The position numbers and the translations under genes are program-made. Under the pieces are notes generated by a model that saw only the letters and a list, made by a program, of their open reading frames with translations, ran no database searches and had not been told where the DNA came from. From Eukaryota sp. TZLM1-RC (taxonomy: Eukaryota > Metamonada: BaSk clade), in the NCBI GenBank assembly GCA_040285825.1, contig JAUPSS010000001.1, positions 3,100,001 to 3,164,000 of the forward strand: 64,000 nucleotides of DNA, in the 5' to 3' direction. Of the stretch, positions 30,831 to 41,444 are shown piece by piece (position 1 is the first letter of the stretch; each line of letters begins with the position of its first letter).

Positions 30831-32435
30831 ATGGCACTCTCCGTTCAACATAAAATGGAGCTCATGACTCCTGAACTCTCTGATTATCGGGATAAGCAAA
30901 TCTTCTCCCAGCATGAAATTAATGACATTGTAAGCCGTCGCCAACATTTTGAACTACAGCTAAAGCGACGTCCTCCTGCTAAAATAGATTTCCTTCATGC
31001 TATCCGATATGAACTACAACTTGACGATCTTCGCCAAAAACGCAAGAAGTCCCTTTCTCTTACAGAATGTCCTTCAGATTTCGCTATCTTACGCCGCATC
31101 TTCTCTCTCTTCCATCGTGTAACTCTACGATTTGGAGGTGATGTCACTCTATGGCAATCGTACATCACATTCTGTCTTCGCAAAGGAGCCTTCAAACGGA
31201 TCTCTTTAGTCTTTGGCCGTGCCCTAGCTCTTCACCCCTCATCAATCTCTTTGTGGTTACTTGCAATCCAATTCGAGTACCACGTTCATCACTCCCCTGC
31301 TTCTACACGTTCTGTCATCTCCCACGCTCTTGCATCCAATCCATCATCCACTGTTCTCTATGAAGAATGGCTGAAAATGGAAGTATCGTTGATAAAATCA
31401 ATGAAGGAAAGTGGAAGATTTGTGGGCGATCTGGACGAAGGACTTGATCAGTTACGCAAGGGAGAGTTTGTTGATAAAGTAGTTTTACAATCATTTCATA
31501 GTAGTGACATTTCCAAAATTTCGTCATTTGAGCTCCTCAAGCATTATTGTTTTTTGGTAAGGATCATCGAGTTAAGTCTCAACCAAGGTATTCTTGAAGA
31601 TTCTTTTGTTTCAAATTTGAACAAATATTATGCTTTTATTCGAGAATTTTTCATTAATGAAAAACATTTACCCTTGGTAATTGTCACTGCTGCATCTTTT
31701 CTTAGTCAATCACAGCTTCGAATTGGCCTCGTTGACAGTCAAAAATTGATTGATTGTTGTCAGGAGTTGTCAGGTTTGATCTCTTCTTTTCCAGTGAGCT
31801 CTTCTCTCAAAAACCTGGTCATCACTGAAATTTTGGATATTTGCGATTTTCATAAGGATCAAGTTGATGATTTGCCAGTTATTTTTTTGATAAACCTACT
31901 CGAAAACTTGGAATTTGGTGTTGAATTAGATTCAAAATTGGTCAATTCGATATTGGTCTTTTATTCCAATAGCCAAATTCCGGTTGAAGACACGTTGAAA
32001 TTTTTGGAAGTGATCTCTTCTAAGTCGTTGTCAACAGATGCTTTAAAATTGGTTCAGTCTACGCTATCTAAATTTTTGAATTTTGATCTTGTTTCTGAGC
32101 CTTTATTGAGCCTTTTATCACGTGATCAAAACGGACAAAATATTGGTAAAATGATTTCTACAATTGCAGGATATAGGCCAGATCACGACGTCACCATAGT
32201 TCAAAAATGTTTGACTGTTCTTGACAATCAAAGTCAATCAGAAATTGATAGACTGCGTCAGGAATTCGAAAGACTTTTGACGACTTCTCACGATATTGAC
32301 CTTTGGATGACCTGGATACGGTTTGAACAAATGCTTGATAGTTCCAAATCCCGGTTACACCACGTTGTGCCAAAAGCCATCAAGAGGTTTCCGAATCATC
32401 AAAAATTGTTTGAAAAATTAATAATTAAAAATTAA
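30831..32435 (+). CDS. UTP6: UTP6, U3 small nucleolar RNA-associated protein
   Basis: A 534-residue HAT/TPR-like repeat protein. The amino end follows UTP6 closely: MALSVQHKMELMTPELSDY, then IFSQHEINDIVSRRQHFELQLKRR, DFLHAIRYEL, and the first HAT repeats (LFHRVTLRFGGDVTLWQSYI, VFGRALALHPSSISLWLLAI, FEYH). The ends contain a further HAT-like WMTWIRFEQ segment. UTP6 is part of the UTP-B complex of the small-subunit processome, acting in 18S rRNA maturation in the nucleolus. The ATG at 30831 is chosen over an upstream in-frame one (30729 region) because it begins exactly at the conserved start. No intron needed. Confidence 0.92.
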   Translation: MALSVQHKMELMTPELSDYRDKQIFSQHEINDIVSRRQHFELQLKRRPPAKIDFLHAIRYELQLDDLRQKRKKSLSLTECPSDFAILRRIFSLFHRVTLRFGGDVTLWQSYITFCLRKGAFKRISLVFGRALALHPSSISLWLLAIQFEYHVHHSPASTRSVISHALASNPSSTVLYEEWLKMEVSLIKSMKESGRFVGDLDEGLDQLRKGEFVDKVVLQSFHSSDISKISSFELLKHYCFLVRIIELSLNQGILEDSFVSNLNKYYAFIREFFINEKHLPLVIVTAASFLSQSQLRIGLVDSQKLIDCCQELSGLISSFPVSSSLKNLVITEILDICDFHKDQVDDLPVIFLINLLENLEFGVELDSKLVNSILVFYSNSQIPVEDTLKFLEVISSKSLSTDALKLVQSTLSKFLNFDLVSEPLLSLLSRDQNGQNIGKMISTIAGYRPDHDVTIVQKCLTVLDNQSQSEIDRLRQEFERLLTTSHDIDLWMTWIRFEQMLDSSKSRLHHVVPKAIKRFPNHQKLFEKLIIKN

Positions 32436-32640
32436 TATAGTTGTGTTTTTTTAGTCTTTTTTAAAATTAATTTACCAGCATTTGTTGCCTTGGTGATAAA
32501 TTATTGACGGTTTACTCATTTCTTCACTATTTGTCATCATTGAGGTAATTGTTGTTGAATTTGCAATACGATTGGATGGCTGGTTACACGAAATAGCAAA
32601 TATTCTAGGTAATCGTTTTAACAACACAAAGTATGAATCA
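32436..32640. other. short intergenic spacer
   Basis: AT-rich, UTP6 3' flank and the tail of the following minus-strand retroelement. Nothing further recognised. Confidence 0.4.
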
Positions 32641-33530
32641 GATTTGTTATACATAATATATATTTATTGAATTTGCACACTTAATTAAATTAACTCAATA
32701 CTAATGGGACGACTATCATTGAATCAAGATTTCCTCTACAAAATCTTGATCTGCTTGCTGTCTAGCTAAAGCTTCTCTTATTCGATTGAAAAACCGCGGT
32801 AATCTATTAATAATGGCAAATTGAATCCGTGAACGCCATAAAAAAATATCAAATCTTTTCATTGTTTTTTCTTGCACCATTTTTTGGAAGTCATCCAAAA
32901 AAGTTTCTGCTTCAACTGATAATCTTCCATTTATGGAAAATGGGAAAGCAATAAAAACCAGCTGTGTATTTCTATCGACATTTGCCTCTTCAATTTCTTT
33001 ATCATATTTTCTATGTTTTTCTTTTGCTTTAAAATCCAGAGCAGCCACAGGATTAAGTTTTCTTCTGTGAACCAAAGTATCATTTGCAACATTACATGAG
33101 ACAAAGTCAACAATAGCTTCAGAATTATCAATCCAATCACAGTATACATCACCTCTATCATCAGAACCAAAATTATTCAGAGAAAGTGTTTCCTTCAGCA
33201 GGGGCTCTTTGATACACGATATCCTTGCAGTTTGTGCCATATTGAAAACAGTGTCTCTAACAGCATCATGTAATGAAGAACGATAAGTTATCAATTTAGA
33301 GCAATTCAGAGCATGGTGCAAAGTGAGTCGAGGTGAATTCGAACAAATACATTTTTCTTTTGATAATAATTGGTTAATGGGGATGTTCAAATATAATCGC
33401 ATTTTTGTTACAAATGCTTCATTAGTGGCACACAATCCAAATCTTCGTGGTACAATGGTTACAAAAAGTGAAGAATCTGACGACTTGTTTTCACAAATAT
33501 ACATAATACGTTTTATTAATAAAAAACAAT
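32640..33530 (-). mobile_element. non-LTR retrotransposon, family 2, 5'-truncated copy with intact C-terminal frame
   Basis: The best preserved family-2 C-terminus: one 291-codon frame (32716-33591). It reads from ENKSSDSSLFVTIVPRRFGL through CICSNSPRLTLHHALNC (C.C...H...C finger), YRSSLHDAVRDTVFNMA, KEPLLKETLSLNNFGSDDRG, YCDWIDNSEAIVDFVS (nuclease-like Asp segment), to RFDIFLWRSRIQFAIINRLPRFFNRI. This follows the C-terminal finger plus restriction-like-endonuclease layout of R2/NeSL-type elements. The 3' UTR ends AGTGTGCAAATTCAATAAATA, shared with other copies. The upstream end stops at repeat R3. Confidence 0.85.
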
Positions 33531-33674
33531 CTTTCCTATTAACAATTAACGTGAAATGCTCAGTCTGCAACACTTTTAAGGCACCGTCCATGGTGTTTTT
33601 CTATTATTTTGTACCATCAAACAACCATATAGGAGATTTTCTTGGAGAAAAGATGCGTACGAGCAATTGAGGAC
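33521..33674 (+). repeat. dispersed repeat R3, copy b
   Basis: Second copy of the R3 repeat (also 7166-7322 minus, 38208-38370). It abuts the truncated 5' edge of the family-2 element in antisense orientation. Confidence 0.7.
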
Positions 33675-34309
33675 TTAAAATTAAAAGGACTAATTTGATG
33701 CTTTTTATACAATTTGGTGTATGCAAATCTCAAGGAAACCAAATTTCTGGGTGGAATTTCTTGAATCAATTGATTATTAAGCAATCGAATTTAATAGACT
33801 AATGTCTATAAATTATGTTGTTTTTGTTGTGTAATTGAAATTTATGTTCAAGCGCAAACAAAAACCTAAGCAAAAAACTGGAAGTCGATTTTTTCGATAC
33901 ACGCATTAACATCATCAAATCTCTTAAGTGCGCGATTTTCTTATTCTCTTCCTAATTTTAACACTGTTTTTGAGTAGCATTTCTGGAATTGCTTTAAGAA
34001 TACTAAAAATATTCTGTTATGTCAGAAATTACAGTGCAATTCTTTTCCTGCTCCTTCTTTCATTAAACATCTGAAACATTCGACAGATTTAATACAAGAT
34101 ATTCCATTGCTAGCAAAAAGAGAAACAACAAATGGAACCAGCTCAAACTTCATATGTTCAGCACGCCCATGCTAAGATGAAGGCTCCTTATATTTTGCTC
34201 TTTTCAGAAAAGCAAAGTGAATTTTCATATTTTTTTAGAAAAATGAATTGCTGATTTTTTACAAACATCTACAGTGACAGCATCAACAACTTTGATAACA
34301 ACATCAGAC
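33675..34309. other. intergenic, nothing recognised
   Basis: AT-rich and frame-poor, likely decayed mobile DNA but no family can be shown. Confidence 0.35.
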
Positions 34310-34960
34310 CCAGGAGTTATTTAATCAGCATGGCGTTTTCCAAAAATATTTTCATCTTGATTTTCAGGTGACAATTTACACACAAGTGGTTCGACACTGA
34401 TTTCTGCACATATAGTTGGTCTCTAACAGCATCGTGAACATCTGAGCGATATCTAAGATTAAATTTGCAATTAAATAAATGATTCAAAATAATTGACTGA
34501 TAACAACGACAAATCAAATCAGTTGACACACTGCACGGCCAAAGAAAAACCCTCATTTTCTGGGCAGTTGTCCATTGACGTTCATTTGATAATAAACCAT
34601 AAACATATGGAATCTGGAAAACGAGACAACTTGAGCTATTTTCCTTAAGATCAATTAAAAAGTGGGCAAAATCGTGATTCTTTTTTTGCCATGCTAAGAC
34701 GAACATCAAAATCCAAGTTTGCAAAAAGTTCTAAGTTTTTTCTACAATTTGTCGTATGCAAATCTCAAGAAAACCAAACTTCTGGGTGGAATTTCTTGAA
34801 TATCAGCAGGAAGGCATTTGGACCAGATGTGAGCAAAGAGGCATTCAATTTCATTCTGCAAAGATACTACATAACCACTAACACAATGGTCTATTAAATG
34901 TATGTTTTCATGAAAATGTTTCAAAAATTCAAAGATGACTGCTTTGCATCCACCAGTAAA
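34310..34960 (-). mobile_element. decayed non-LTR fragment, family 1 relative
   Basis: Frame 34317-34724 has SSSCLVFQIPYVYGLLSNERQW, MRVFLWPCSVSTDLICRC, LNHLFNCKFNLRYRSDVHDAVRDQLYV: the thumb and finger segment of the family-1 element (compare 58000-58200), followed by stops. 34742-34924 adds HENIHLIDH. Short, diverged relative of family 1. Confidence 0.7.
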
Positions 34961-35029
34961 TGCAGCTTAACACAAATATTTAAATTTGTAAAAATCTAGG
35001 CCTCTTAATTCTGTGCTACGAAAAAGGAA

Positions 35030-35460
35030 TCAATGTCAAGCAAATTAGCCAAAAATGGTGTGCTTGATCGATTAAAAGTTCTTCAATCTCCAAATGTTAA
35101 TATAAATTTTCAACCTGATTTTATAATTAGAGGAATGGCTGATAATAAATTACTGGCTGGCGTTCTTATAGAAATGTAAATTTAATTTCAGTTATAAATA
35201 CAAATGTTGATTATCCAAGTAAGGAAAGTAGATTGCCTCGTATTGATTTGTCAAGAATATCGCTTTATTGCGCTCTCGAATTAAATTTGCCACAATTAAT
35301 AGATTGCCTCTGTTTTTCAATCGAAATAGTGAAGCTTTAGCTAGACAACAAGTAGATCAAGATTTTGTGCGAAATCTTGGCTAAATGAATTTCGTCCCAT
35401 TAGTTCTGAGGTTATTTTGTTGAGTGTGGAACTTCAATAAATATATTATGAATACTAATG
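35030..35460 (+). mobile_element. decayed non-LTR fragment, family 2 3' end
   Basis: Broken frames with the family-2 ending (INRLPLFFNR-like, then ARQQVDQDFV-like) and a tail TTCAATAAATATATTATG. Multiple frameshifts. Confidence 0.65.
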
Positions 35461-35735
35461 GTGAAACAATTCCATTCGGGTTTTCGGCTAGAGACACCAA
35501 ATCTTGGTAGTTTCCCCTATCAACTATTGTAAACCAAAGACAAAAGTCCTTAAAGGTCAGACAAGTTTCCTCCAGTCAGTGCAAAAGAAATATAGTAAAG
35601 TATTTATCCCAAGGACATACAATTAGTTTTGTGTTGATCGAAATTATTTACATTTTTATACAGCATATCTAAGCAGTCTATTATTCAAAATTGTTTTTTA
35701 TCTTTTAATTTTTTGAAAATACACGAAAAACATTT

Positions 35736-37790
35736 TTACCACCTGAATAAACAATCTTTGATGTATGATTCAACTGAAAGGGTTTCTCCCTTAAAAAAGA
35801 TACCATCCAGAAACAAAGCATATTCATAACGCTTTTCAGCATCCCATCCTGTATAGAAGACATAGAAGGTGCCAGTTGCAGAATCAAAGGTTACAAAATC
35901 AGTTTCAAAAAGATCTACCATTTCATCACGGTCGTTAAATGAAGGATCATTGTTTCTAAATGAATTATGAGAAACAACCACGCCGTGAATCGCAGAATTA
36001 CAAGTTGGACACGAAGAATATTTCTTGACCCATGACACCAAGCATTGTAACGTACAGACAGTATGGCCACATGCAAGTGCTGTTTGTTCATTCGCAGTTT
36101 TATGACAGATGTTGCATTTTGAGAGGCGAGAATCCGTCTCTGGAGCATTGGAAGACTGTGATGTGGATTCAACAGTCGGTTCAGCTTGAGGTACATTAGG
36201 AATCGATTTTACCAACAGGTTGTCTCTCTTAAAATGAAAACCATTTAAAGTGGAAGCTTCTTGACAACGTGCCTCAGCATTTTCTCCGGTGTAGGTTACA
36301 TATAAGCAGCAAGTTTTGGGATCAAATGTTGTCCAATCAGCATCGAAGAGATCTGCTATTTCTTCTTGGTAATCCAGAAGGAAAACTAGGGATACTACTA
36401 AATGGTAATTAGAATCCATCAACAATGTTGATTCAGCAGGAACATTGATTCTATTGTGGGAATAGGATGGGCGTCGCCACGTCCGCACAACACTAGTAAT
36501 GTGTATATGTCTACTATTGTGGACAACAAAGTCATTTCTAGCGAGGTTAATTACTTTCAAGGTATTATTGTTGAGTAAAGCTTTTGACAGCATTCCAAAA
36601 CCCTTTATGTCAATATTATTGCCACTCAAGTCCAAACATTCTAAAACTTGATTTCTTTCAATAAGATCTGCAACAAATGAAATACCAACGACATCACCAT
36701 TAGCTATCCCAATACGATTTTCAGCAAGATCCAACTCGACAACGTGCATGTTGAGAAATAGAGCGGAACAAAGCAATCGAGCACCCTCGTGACCAATGCG
36801 GTTTCCCCATAAATTAACCTTTTTCAGTGATGTATTAAAACGAAACACATTCGAAAGGGTAGTCATACCTTGATCACCAATGTCATTTCTGGACAGATCT
36901 ATTTCTCTGATGTTGATGTGGGTTTTGAGCACTCGAGCAAGCGTTTTAGCTCCATTTGGTCCAAGCTTATTGCTCGAAAGATTCAGACTTCTAACTGAGT
37001 GGTTGTTTGCTATTCCTTGAGTTAGCTCTGTTAAGTTTTGAAGATTCATTCTGGAACCTGAAAGATAAAGCGACTCCAATGAATTAGTTTCACTCAGGAG
37101 GTCTTTAATAACACAAAAAGAACTGTGAGAAAGTTCAGCGCCAGAAAGGTCAAGGGACTGGATACAACAATCTTTTCTCGCTGCTTCAAGTAATAGAAGC
37201 GCTTCTTCTTCCAATAACTGACGTTGGCAAAGAGATAAACCTGTTTCTGTGCACTTAATCTTCGGCGGAAGTGTTTTCAATACTTTACGAAGAGTAACGA
37301 TACAAATAACACGCTTGACGATCAGAAGGTAGCACCTAGTCAGCAGAACTAGTTCGATTAGACAAACAACCAGATCTATGAAGAAATGTGGAACTCCTTT
37401 GATCAGCATAATACTGCAGAGAACTGCAATGATGGTAGTGGAGGACATTTCAATACTGGTGTTACGTTTGAAATGGCGAAGTATTTGTGCTCCGTATTTG
37501 AAAGCGATATAAGAACACACCAGTAGCAATGTAAAGGTAGATGGCTTCGAGAACATCATGTCCAGCGAATATTGGATAGAGATGACGACAATGCATAAAA
37601 TAAAGACGGTCAATCTATGCTTGACAGAGTTCAACAACCTTTTGGTTTTTGCTTCCCAGAAGAAGTTAAATGACTTGCTGACCTGAGAAGAGAAGAATAA
37701 ACCCGTAGGAGAGAGTAGTAAGTGCTTCCACTCGAGGTAGATGGATGTAAGATCGAGTGACATTGATTGTCGAGGATTCAAAATCGACAT
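35736..37790 (-). CDS. multipass LRR protein with RING finger
   Basis: A 684-residue protein. The amino quarter has about four hydrophobic helices (near residues 58-77, 84-101, 117-134, 138-165). Residues about 205-425 carry leucine-rich repeats of the ribonuclease-inhibitor type (VRSLNLSSNKLGPNGAKTLARVL, LDLSGNNIDIKGFGMLSKALL). A RING-HC finger follows (CNIC...CGHTVC...CPTC, about 575-615). On each side of the RING lies one copy of a repeat with the pattern DLF-x-DF..FD..T..FYVFYTG.(D/N)AE and GFxFK.(D/E).L.V. The architecture suggests a membrane-anchored E3 ubiquitin ligase with an LRR ligand surface, possibly in sensing; that role is inference. Start at ATG 37790, not the upstream TTG. Confidence 0.8.
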   Translation of the reverse strand: MSILNPRQSMSLDLTSIYLEWKHLLLSPTGLFFSSQVSKSFNFFWEAKTKRLLNSVKHRLTVFILCIVVISIQYSLDMMFSKPSTFTLLLVCSYIAFKYGAQILRHFKRNTSIEMSSTTIIAVLCSIMLIKGVPHFFIDLVVCLIELVLLTRCYLLIVKRVICIVTLRKVLKTLPPKIKCTETGLSLCQRQLLEEEALLLLEAARKDCCIQSLDLSGAELSHSSFCVIKDLLSETNSLESLYLSGSRMNLQNLTELTQGIANNHSVRSLNLSSNKLGPNGAKTLARVLKTHINIREIDLSRNDIGDQGMTTLSNVFRFNTSLKKVNLWGNRIGHEGARLLCSALFLNMHVVELDLAENRIGIANGDVVGISFVADLIERNQVLECLDLSGNNIDIKGFGMLSKALLNNNTLKVINLARNDFVVHNSRHIHITSVVRTWRRPSYSHNRINVPAESTLLMDSNYHLVVSLVFLLDYQEEIADLFDADWTTFDPKTCCLYVTYTGENAEARCQEASTLNGFHFKRDNLLVKSIPNVPQAEPTVESTSQSSNAPETDSRLSKCNICHKTANEQTALACGHTVCTLQCLVSWVKKYSSCPTCNSAIHGVVVSHNSFRNNDPSFNDRDEMVDLFETDFVTFDSATGTFYVFYTGWDAEKRYEYALFLDGIFFKGETLSVESYIKDCLFRW

Positions 37791-37992
37791 TGCTGCTTGT
37801 GTCAATCAATCAATGTTGTTGTTTGATGCATTTTACCATTCATTGGCCGTATAGCTTGTTTAACTACATTGAATACATTTATTGAGGTTTTCAGGGCAAC
37901 ACCATTTTGTGAAAACTTGCAATTGCTTATAAGACGACAATTGCTTCGAAAAATGACTGATTTTCGTCTTATTAAAATTATTAATCTAGACA
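37791..37992. other. short intergenic spacer
   Basis: LRR-RING 5' flank up to the solo-LTR target site; nothing else seen. Confidence 0.4.
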
Positions 37993-38172
37993 TGATGGCT
38001 GTGGGCTAGGGTTAGACATATGTATAGAGAGAGTAATTTATTTCGACGCTATAGTGAATTTCAATACCATCATTAGTGAAGTCTCGATGAATGAACAACA
38101 AATAAACATTAAGCTAATATACAAAAATATATAGATAAGTATATCTACACTCTAATAGTGCAAAGACTAACA
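37993..38172. repeat. solo LTR related to the gypsy element, 4-bp target duplication
   Basis: Begins TGATGG and ends GACTAACA, and shares the internal GGTTAGACAT...GAGTAATTTATT segment with the 155-bp LTR at 17757-17911. It is flanked by GACA on both sides (37989-37992 and 38173-38176). No internal domain remains, as expected after recombination between LTRs. Diverged from the intact element, so it is an older or sister family. Confidence 0.75.
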
Positions 38173-38207
38173 GACAGGTGGAATTTTACATTATCAAGTA
38201 GTTTATT

Positions 38208-38370
38208 TAATACAAAAACTATTTTTTCTATTTAACAATCAACGTGAAATACTGAGCTTGCAACACTTTTAAGCCACCGCCCATGGTGTTTTTATCATTG
38301 TGCAATATCAGACAACCATATACGAAATTCAAATTCTCGAGTACAAAAGATGCGGTACGAGAATTTGGGA
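38208..38370 (+). repeat. dispersed repeat R3, copy c
   Basis: Third copy of the R3 repeat, most diverged after the CCATGGTGT core. Confidence 0.65.
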
Positions 38371-38920
38371 GCTTGAAGTGCAAATTGTTCACAGAATGAT
38401 TTCGTTGTAAATTTTGGAATTGATAGTGTTTCCATTAGTGCAACACAACTTTTAGCGACTATGCCTCTCGTAGAAAATTTCAAAAGGAAAAGATTCAACC
38501 AAAAATTTAGATTGGACACTAACAATTCAAGGTTCTGATATTTCGAACCTTTTAGTACATATCTACTATCTCAGTACTGTTCTATCGCTGATGTTAACTC
38601 ACAAATCAGGAAAGTTTTCCTTTTTGCATCATCAGTGTTTTTTGAGATAAGAATAAGATCAGGTCTGAATTCAGCCACAAAAAAAGGAAAATTTACATAA
38701 TGATTTGTGTGAAAAGGTGAATTACAAGAAACATCTCAATCATCTAGGAATTACTTGTTTTCTACAACATTCCAACCTTTCAGTAGCATATCAACGTCAG
38801 CCTTGTGGTATCATTTAATCGCTTGATGAAGGTCTTTCGTTACACCTTTACCTACTTCATAAAATTCACCCCGATTAAGCATTCCACAAAGATTCCGTAA
38901 TTCAGCAGCTTTTGGGTTAT
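38371..38920. other. intergenic, nothing recognised
   Basis: AT-rich, no supported frame. Confidence 0.35.
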
Positions 38921-40150
38921 TGTATTTATTGAATTTGCACACTTAATTAAATTAACTCATAACTAATGGGACGACTATCATTGAACCAAGATTTGCTCTA
39001 CAAAATCTTGATCTGCTTGCTGTCTAGCTAAAGCTTCTTTTATTCGATTGAAAACCGAGGAAATCTATTAATAATGGCAAATTTAATCGGTGAACGCCAT
39101 AAAAAAACATCAAATCTTTTCATTGTTTTTTCTTGCACCATTTTTTAGAAGTCATTCAAAAAAATTTCTGCTTCATCTGATAATCTTCCATTTATGGAAA
39201 ATAGGAAAGCAATAAAAACCAGCTGTGTATTTCTATCATAATTAGCCTCTTCAATATCTTTATCATATTTTCTATGTTTCTCTTTTGTTTTAAAATCAAG
39301 AGCAGTCACAGGATTAAGTTTTCTTCTGTGAACCAAAGTATCATTTGCAACATTACATGAGACAAAGTCAACAATAGCTTCAAAATTAGCAATCCAATCA
39401 CAGTATACATCACCTCTATCATCAGAACCAAAATTATTCAGAGAAAGTGTTTCCTTCAGCAGGGGCTCTTTGATACACGATATTCTTGCAGTTTGTGCCA
39501 TGTTGAAAACAGTGTCTCTAACAGCATCATGTAATGAAGAACGATAAGTTATCAATTTAGAACAATTTAGTGAGTTGAGGTGAATTCGAACAAATACATT
39601 TTTCTTTTGATAATATTTGATTAATGGGGATATTCAAATATAATCTCATTTTTGTTACAAATGCTTCATTAGTGGCACACAATCCAAATCTTCGTGGTAC
39701 AATGGTTACAAAAAGTGAAGAATCTGATGACTTACTTTCACAAACACCCTTTTCCAACAACAATGAGTGAAGATCTTGAATTAAAACAGCCGAGCCGCAT
39801 ATATTAAATATAGATCATTTTCATACATTCCAGTCAATCGTTTCTGTAATGTTCGAAGAGTGTACTTCAAATTTAAAAGATTCATTTCTGGAATATTGCC
39901 ATTGAATGATTGGGGAAAGCATCGACCCCATTTTTCTGCATCAATTTTTGAAATTTCTTCATTTAATGCAAAAACAGTGGAGCTTTGCGTTGCCATCAAT
40001 AAATCTTCCCAATCTGCAAATCTCGGATGTGGAGTTTTAATTGTGTATTTCATATTTGTTGTTGAATAAAAATAAAAGGATTCAAAAAAAATCTGCAAAT
40101 CTTTCGGAAAACTCAAAGATTGCATTTCTGCATTCACCAACAAAAGCACA
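38920..40150 (-). mobile_element. decayed non-LTR retrotransposon, family 2, with nested insertion
   Basis: Frames 39145-39555, 39557-39763 and 39781-40149 give the family-2 order (SSTVFALNEEISKIDAEKW, TLRTLQKRLTGMYENDLY, SSDSSLFVTIVPRRFG, CICSNSP, SLHDAVRDTVFNM, GDVYCDWIANFEAIVDFV). It ends with GTGTGCAAATTCAATAAATA. A 66-bp piece of family 1 interrupts it at 40024-40089. Confidence 0.85.
40024..40089 (+). mobile_element. 66-bp 5'-truncated family-1 insertion with 13-bp target duplication
   Basis: GGATGTGGAG...GAATAAAAATAAAA matches the extreme 3' end of the 57323-60518 element. It is flanked by AATCTGCAAATCT at 40011-40023 and 40090-40102. The uninterrupted equivalent is visible in the copy near 19580. 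This is the signature of target-primed reverse transcription with extreme 5' truncation. Confidence 0.8.
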
Positions 40151-40453
40151 CGAGGTAAGAATAGAAGCCTTCGTCCACCCTAAACCGCCATAATGTGGAC
40201 TAAGGTAAGACTAAGGTTTGGGTTATAGAAAACTGCTAGAAAACAATGTTGTTCACCTTCACTACTGTGGTAAAAACAACCTAACTTATTCATAGAGTTA
40301 TTCATAAATTTGACCAATGAATGTAATAAGCATCCAATGATCAAAAAACGAATCTAGGAACTTCAAATGGTTAACAAATCAAATTTGTTTTTGATTTAAT
40401 CCTCTGCTTTCTTTTCAGCGAAGACAAACGTTTCTTTACTTCATAGTCCTCAA
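40151..40453. other. intergenic, upstream region of the MFI-like gene
   Basis: Contains CTTTCTTTTCAG at about 40407-40418, which resembles a 3' splice site and would leave the frame open to the ATG at 40454, so an upstream exon is possible. No first exon can be shown. Confidence 0.35.
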
Positions 40454-41104
40454 ATGATGCAGAAGAATGCTGTTCTAACTATTGAAAGGGCATTTCTACA
40501 GTATTCAGATCGTACCATCTTCAGATTCTATCACAACTTGCTATCTAAAGTTAATGACATTGATCCACGTCAAATATTACGTTCAATACATCCTAGTGAA
40601 GCCAAACTTATAGAAAGATTTATGCATGTTCGCTTTCGTCTTTCAGGAAACTCATTTCCACCAATGTTGGTTTACAAAATCTTTGTTAATAGTAATGTTG
40701 CTGATATCAACTCATTCGCCCCACGTGACTATCACCAATCCAATGAACGTCTCCCTGCTGAACTTGCTGATCGATCTCACTGGTATCATCGTAATGACGA
40801 CTCTCTCAACCCATGGCGTCCTGTCTCCGAATCTTCACTTGCTCAGCTCATTGGTATAGCCTCCCTAGAAGCTCCTGTTGCTGTTCTCCCTCCAAAACCC
40901 AAGCCAAGTTGGCATTGGTCTAAGCTGAAGAGAAGGCAGGACGTTCAGCAAAGGCGTATATCAAGGAGAATTGAGTGGTTGAGGAAAACATATAATGGAT
41001 CAAGAATTAGTGAAGACACGGAAGATTTATTTGAATTTGTAGAAAATTTAGATTTTGATGATTACATTGAACAATGGGAAAATTTGGCTATTTCAGCCAA
41101 TTAA
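40454..41104 (+). CDS. C11orf65/MFI-like protein
   Basis: A 216-residue basic protein. Its centre follows the pattern of the C11orf65/MFI family: FYHNLLSKVNDIDPRQILRSIHPSEAKLIERFM, then HVRFRLSGNSFPPMLVYKIFVNSNVADINSFAPRDY. The amino end (IERAFLQYSDRT) could be an IQ-like segment. A WHWSKLKRRQDVQQRRISRRIEWL basic helix and an acidic tail (DLFEFVENLDFDDYIEQWE) follow. The human protein has been linked to mitochondrial fission and sperm; family members are mostly found in ciliated lineages. ATG chosen at 40454; a further exon upstream cannot be excluded. The assignment is from remembered family pattern, not a search. Confidence 0.5.
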   Translation: MMQKNAVLTIERAFLQYSDRTIFRFYHNLLSKVNDIDPRQILRSIHPSEAKLIERFMHVRFRLSGNSFPPMLVYKIFVNSNVADINSFAPRDYHQSNERLPAELADRSHWYHRNDDSLNPWRPVSESSLAQLIGIASLEAPVAVLPPKPKPSWHWSKLKRRQDVQQRRISRRIEWLRKTYNGSRISEDTEDLFEFVENLDFDDYIEQWENLAISAN

Positions 41105-41444
41105 TTTTTAATTAATTTTTTGTATCACATTATTCATTAGAAATAATAGATTATTTGCTAAAGGTGTTTTTAAACATTTTACTGTTACTTTTTTTGGAAA
41201 AGTTTTTATTTTGTATAAATTTGTATTATTATATTTCGTTGATGGAACATGAAAGACACATTTGTTGTGACCCTGATGGTCAATTATCACGTCAGCAATC
41301 GTCTGGTTGATTAACAATTTTGAGACGACCTAAACACTAGAGCTTTGTATAATTAATCATTCTCTAAATGTCAAGTTCCATTAAGCCCAGACTCTAAAAC
41401 ATAGATTTAACCTAAAGAATTTAATCAAATACAAGTTCCATTTA
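41105..41444. other. intergenic
   Basis: AT-rich, convergent 3' ends of two genes; nothing else recognised. Confidence 0.4.
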
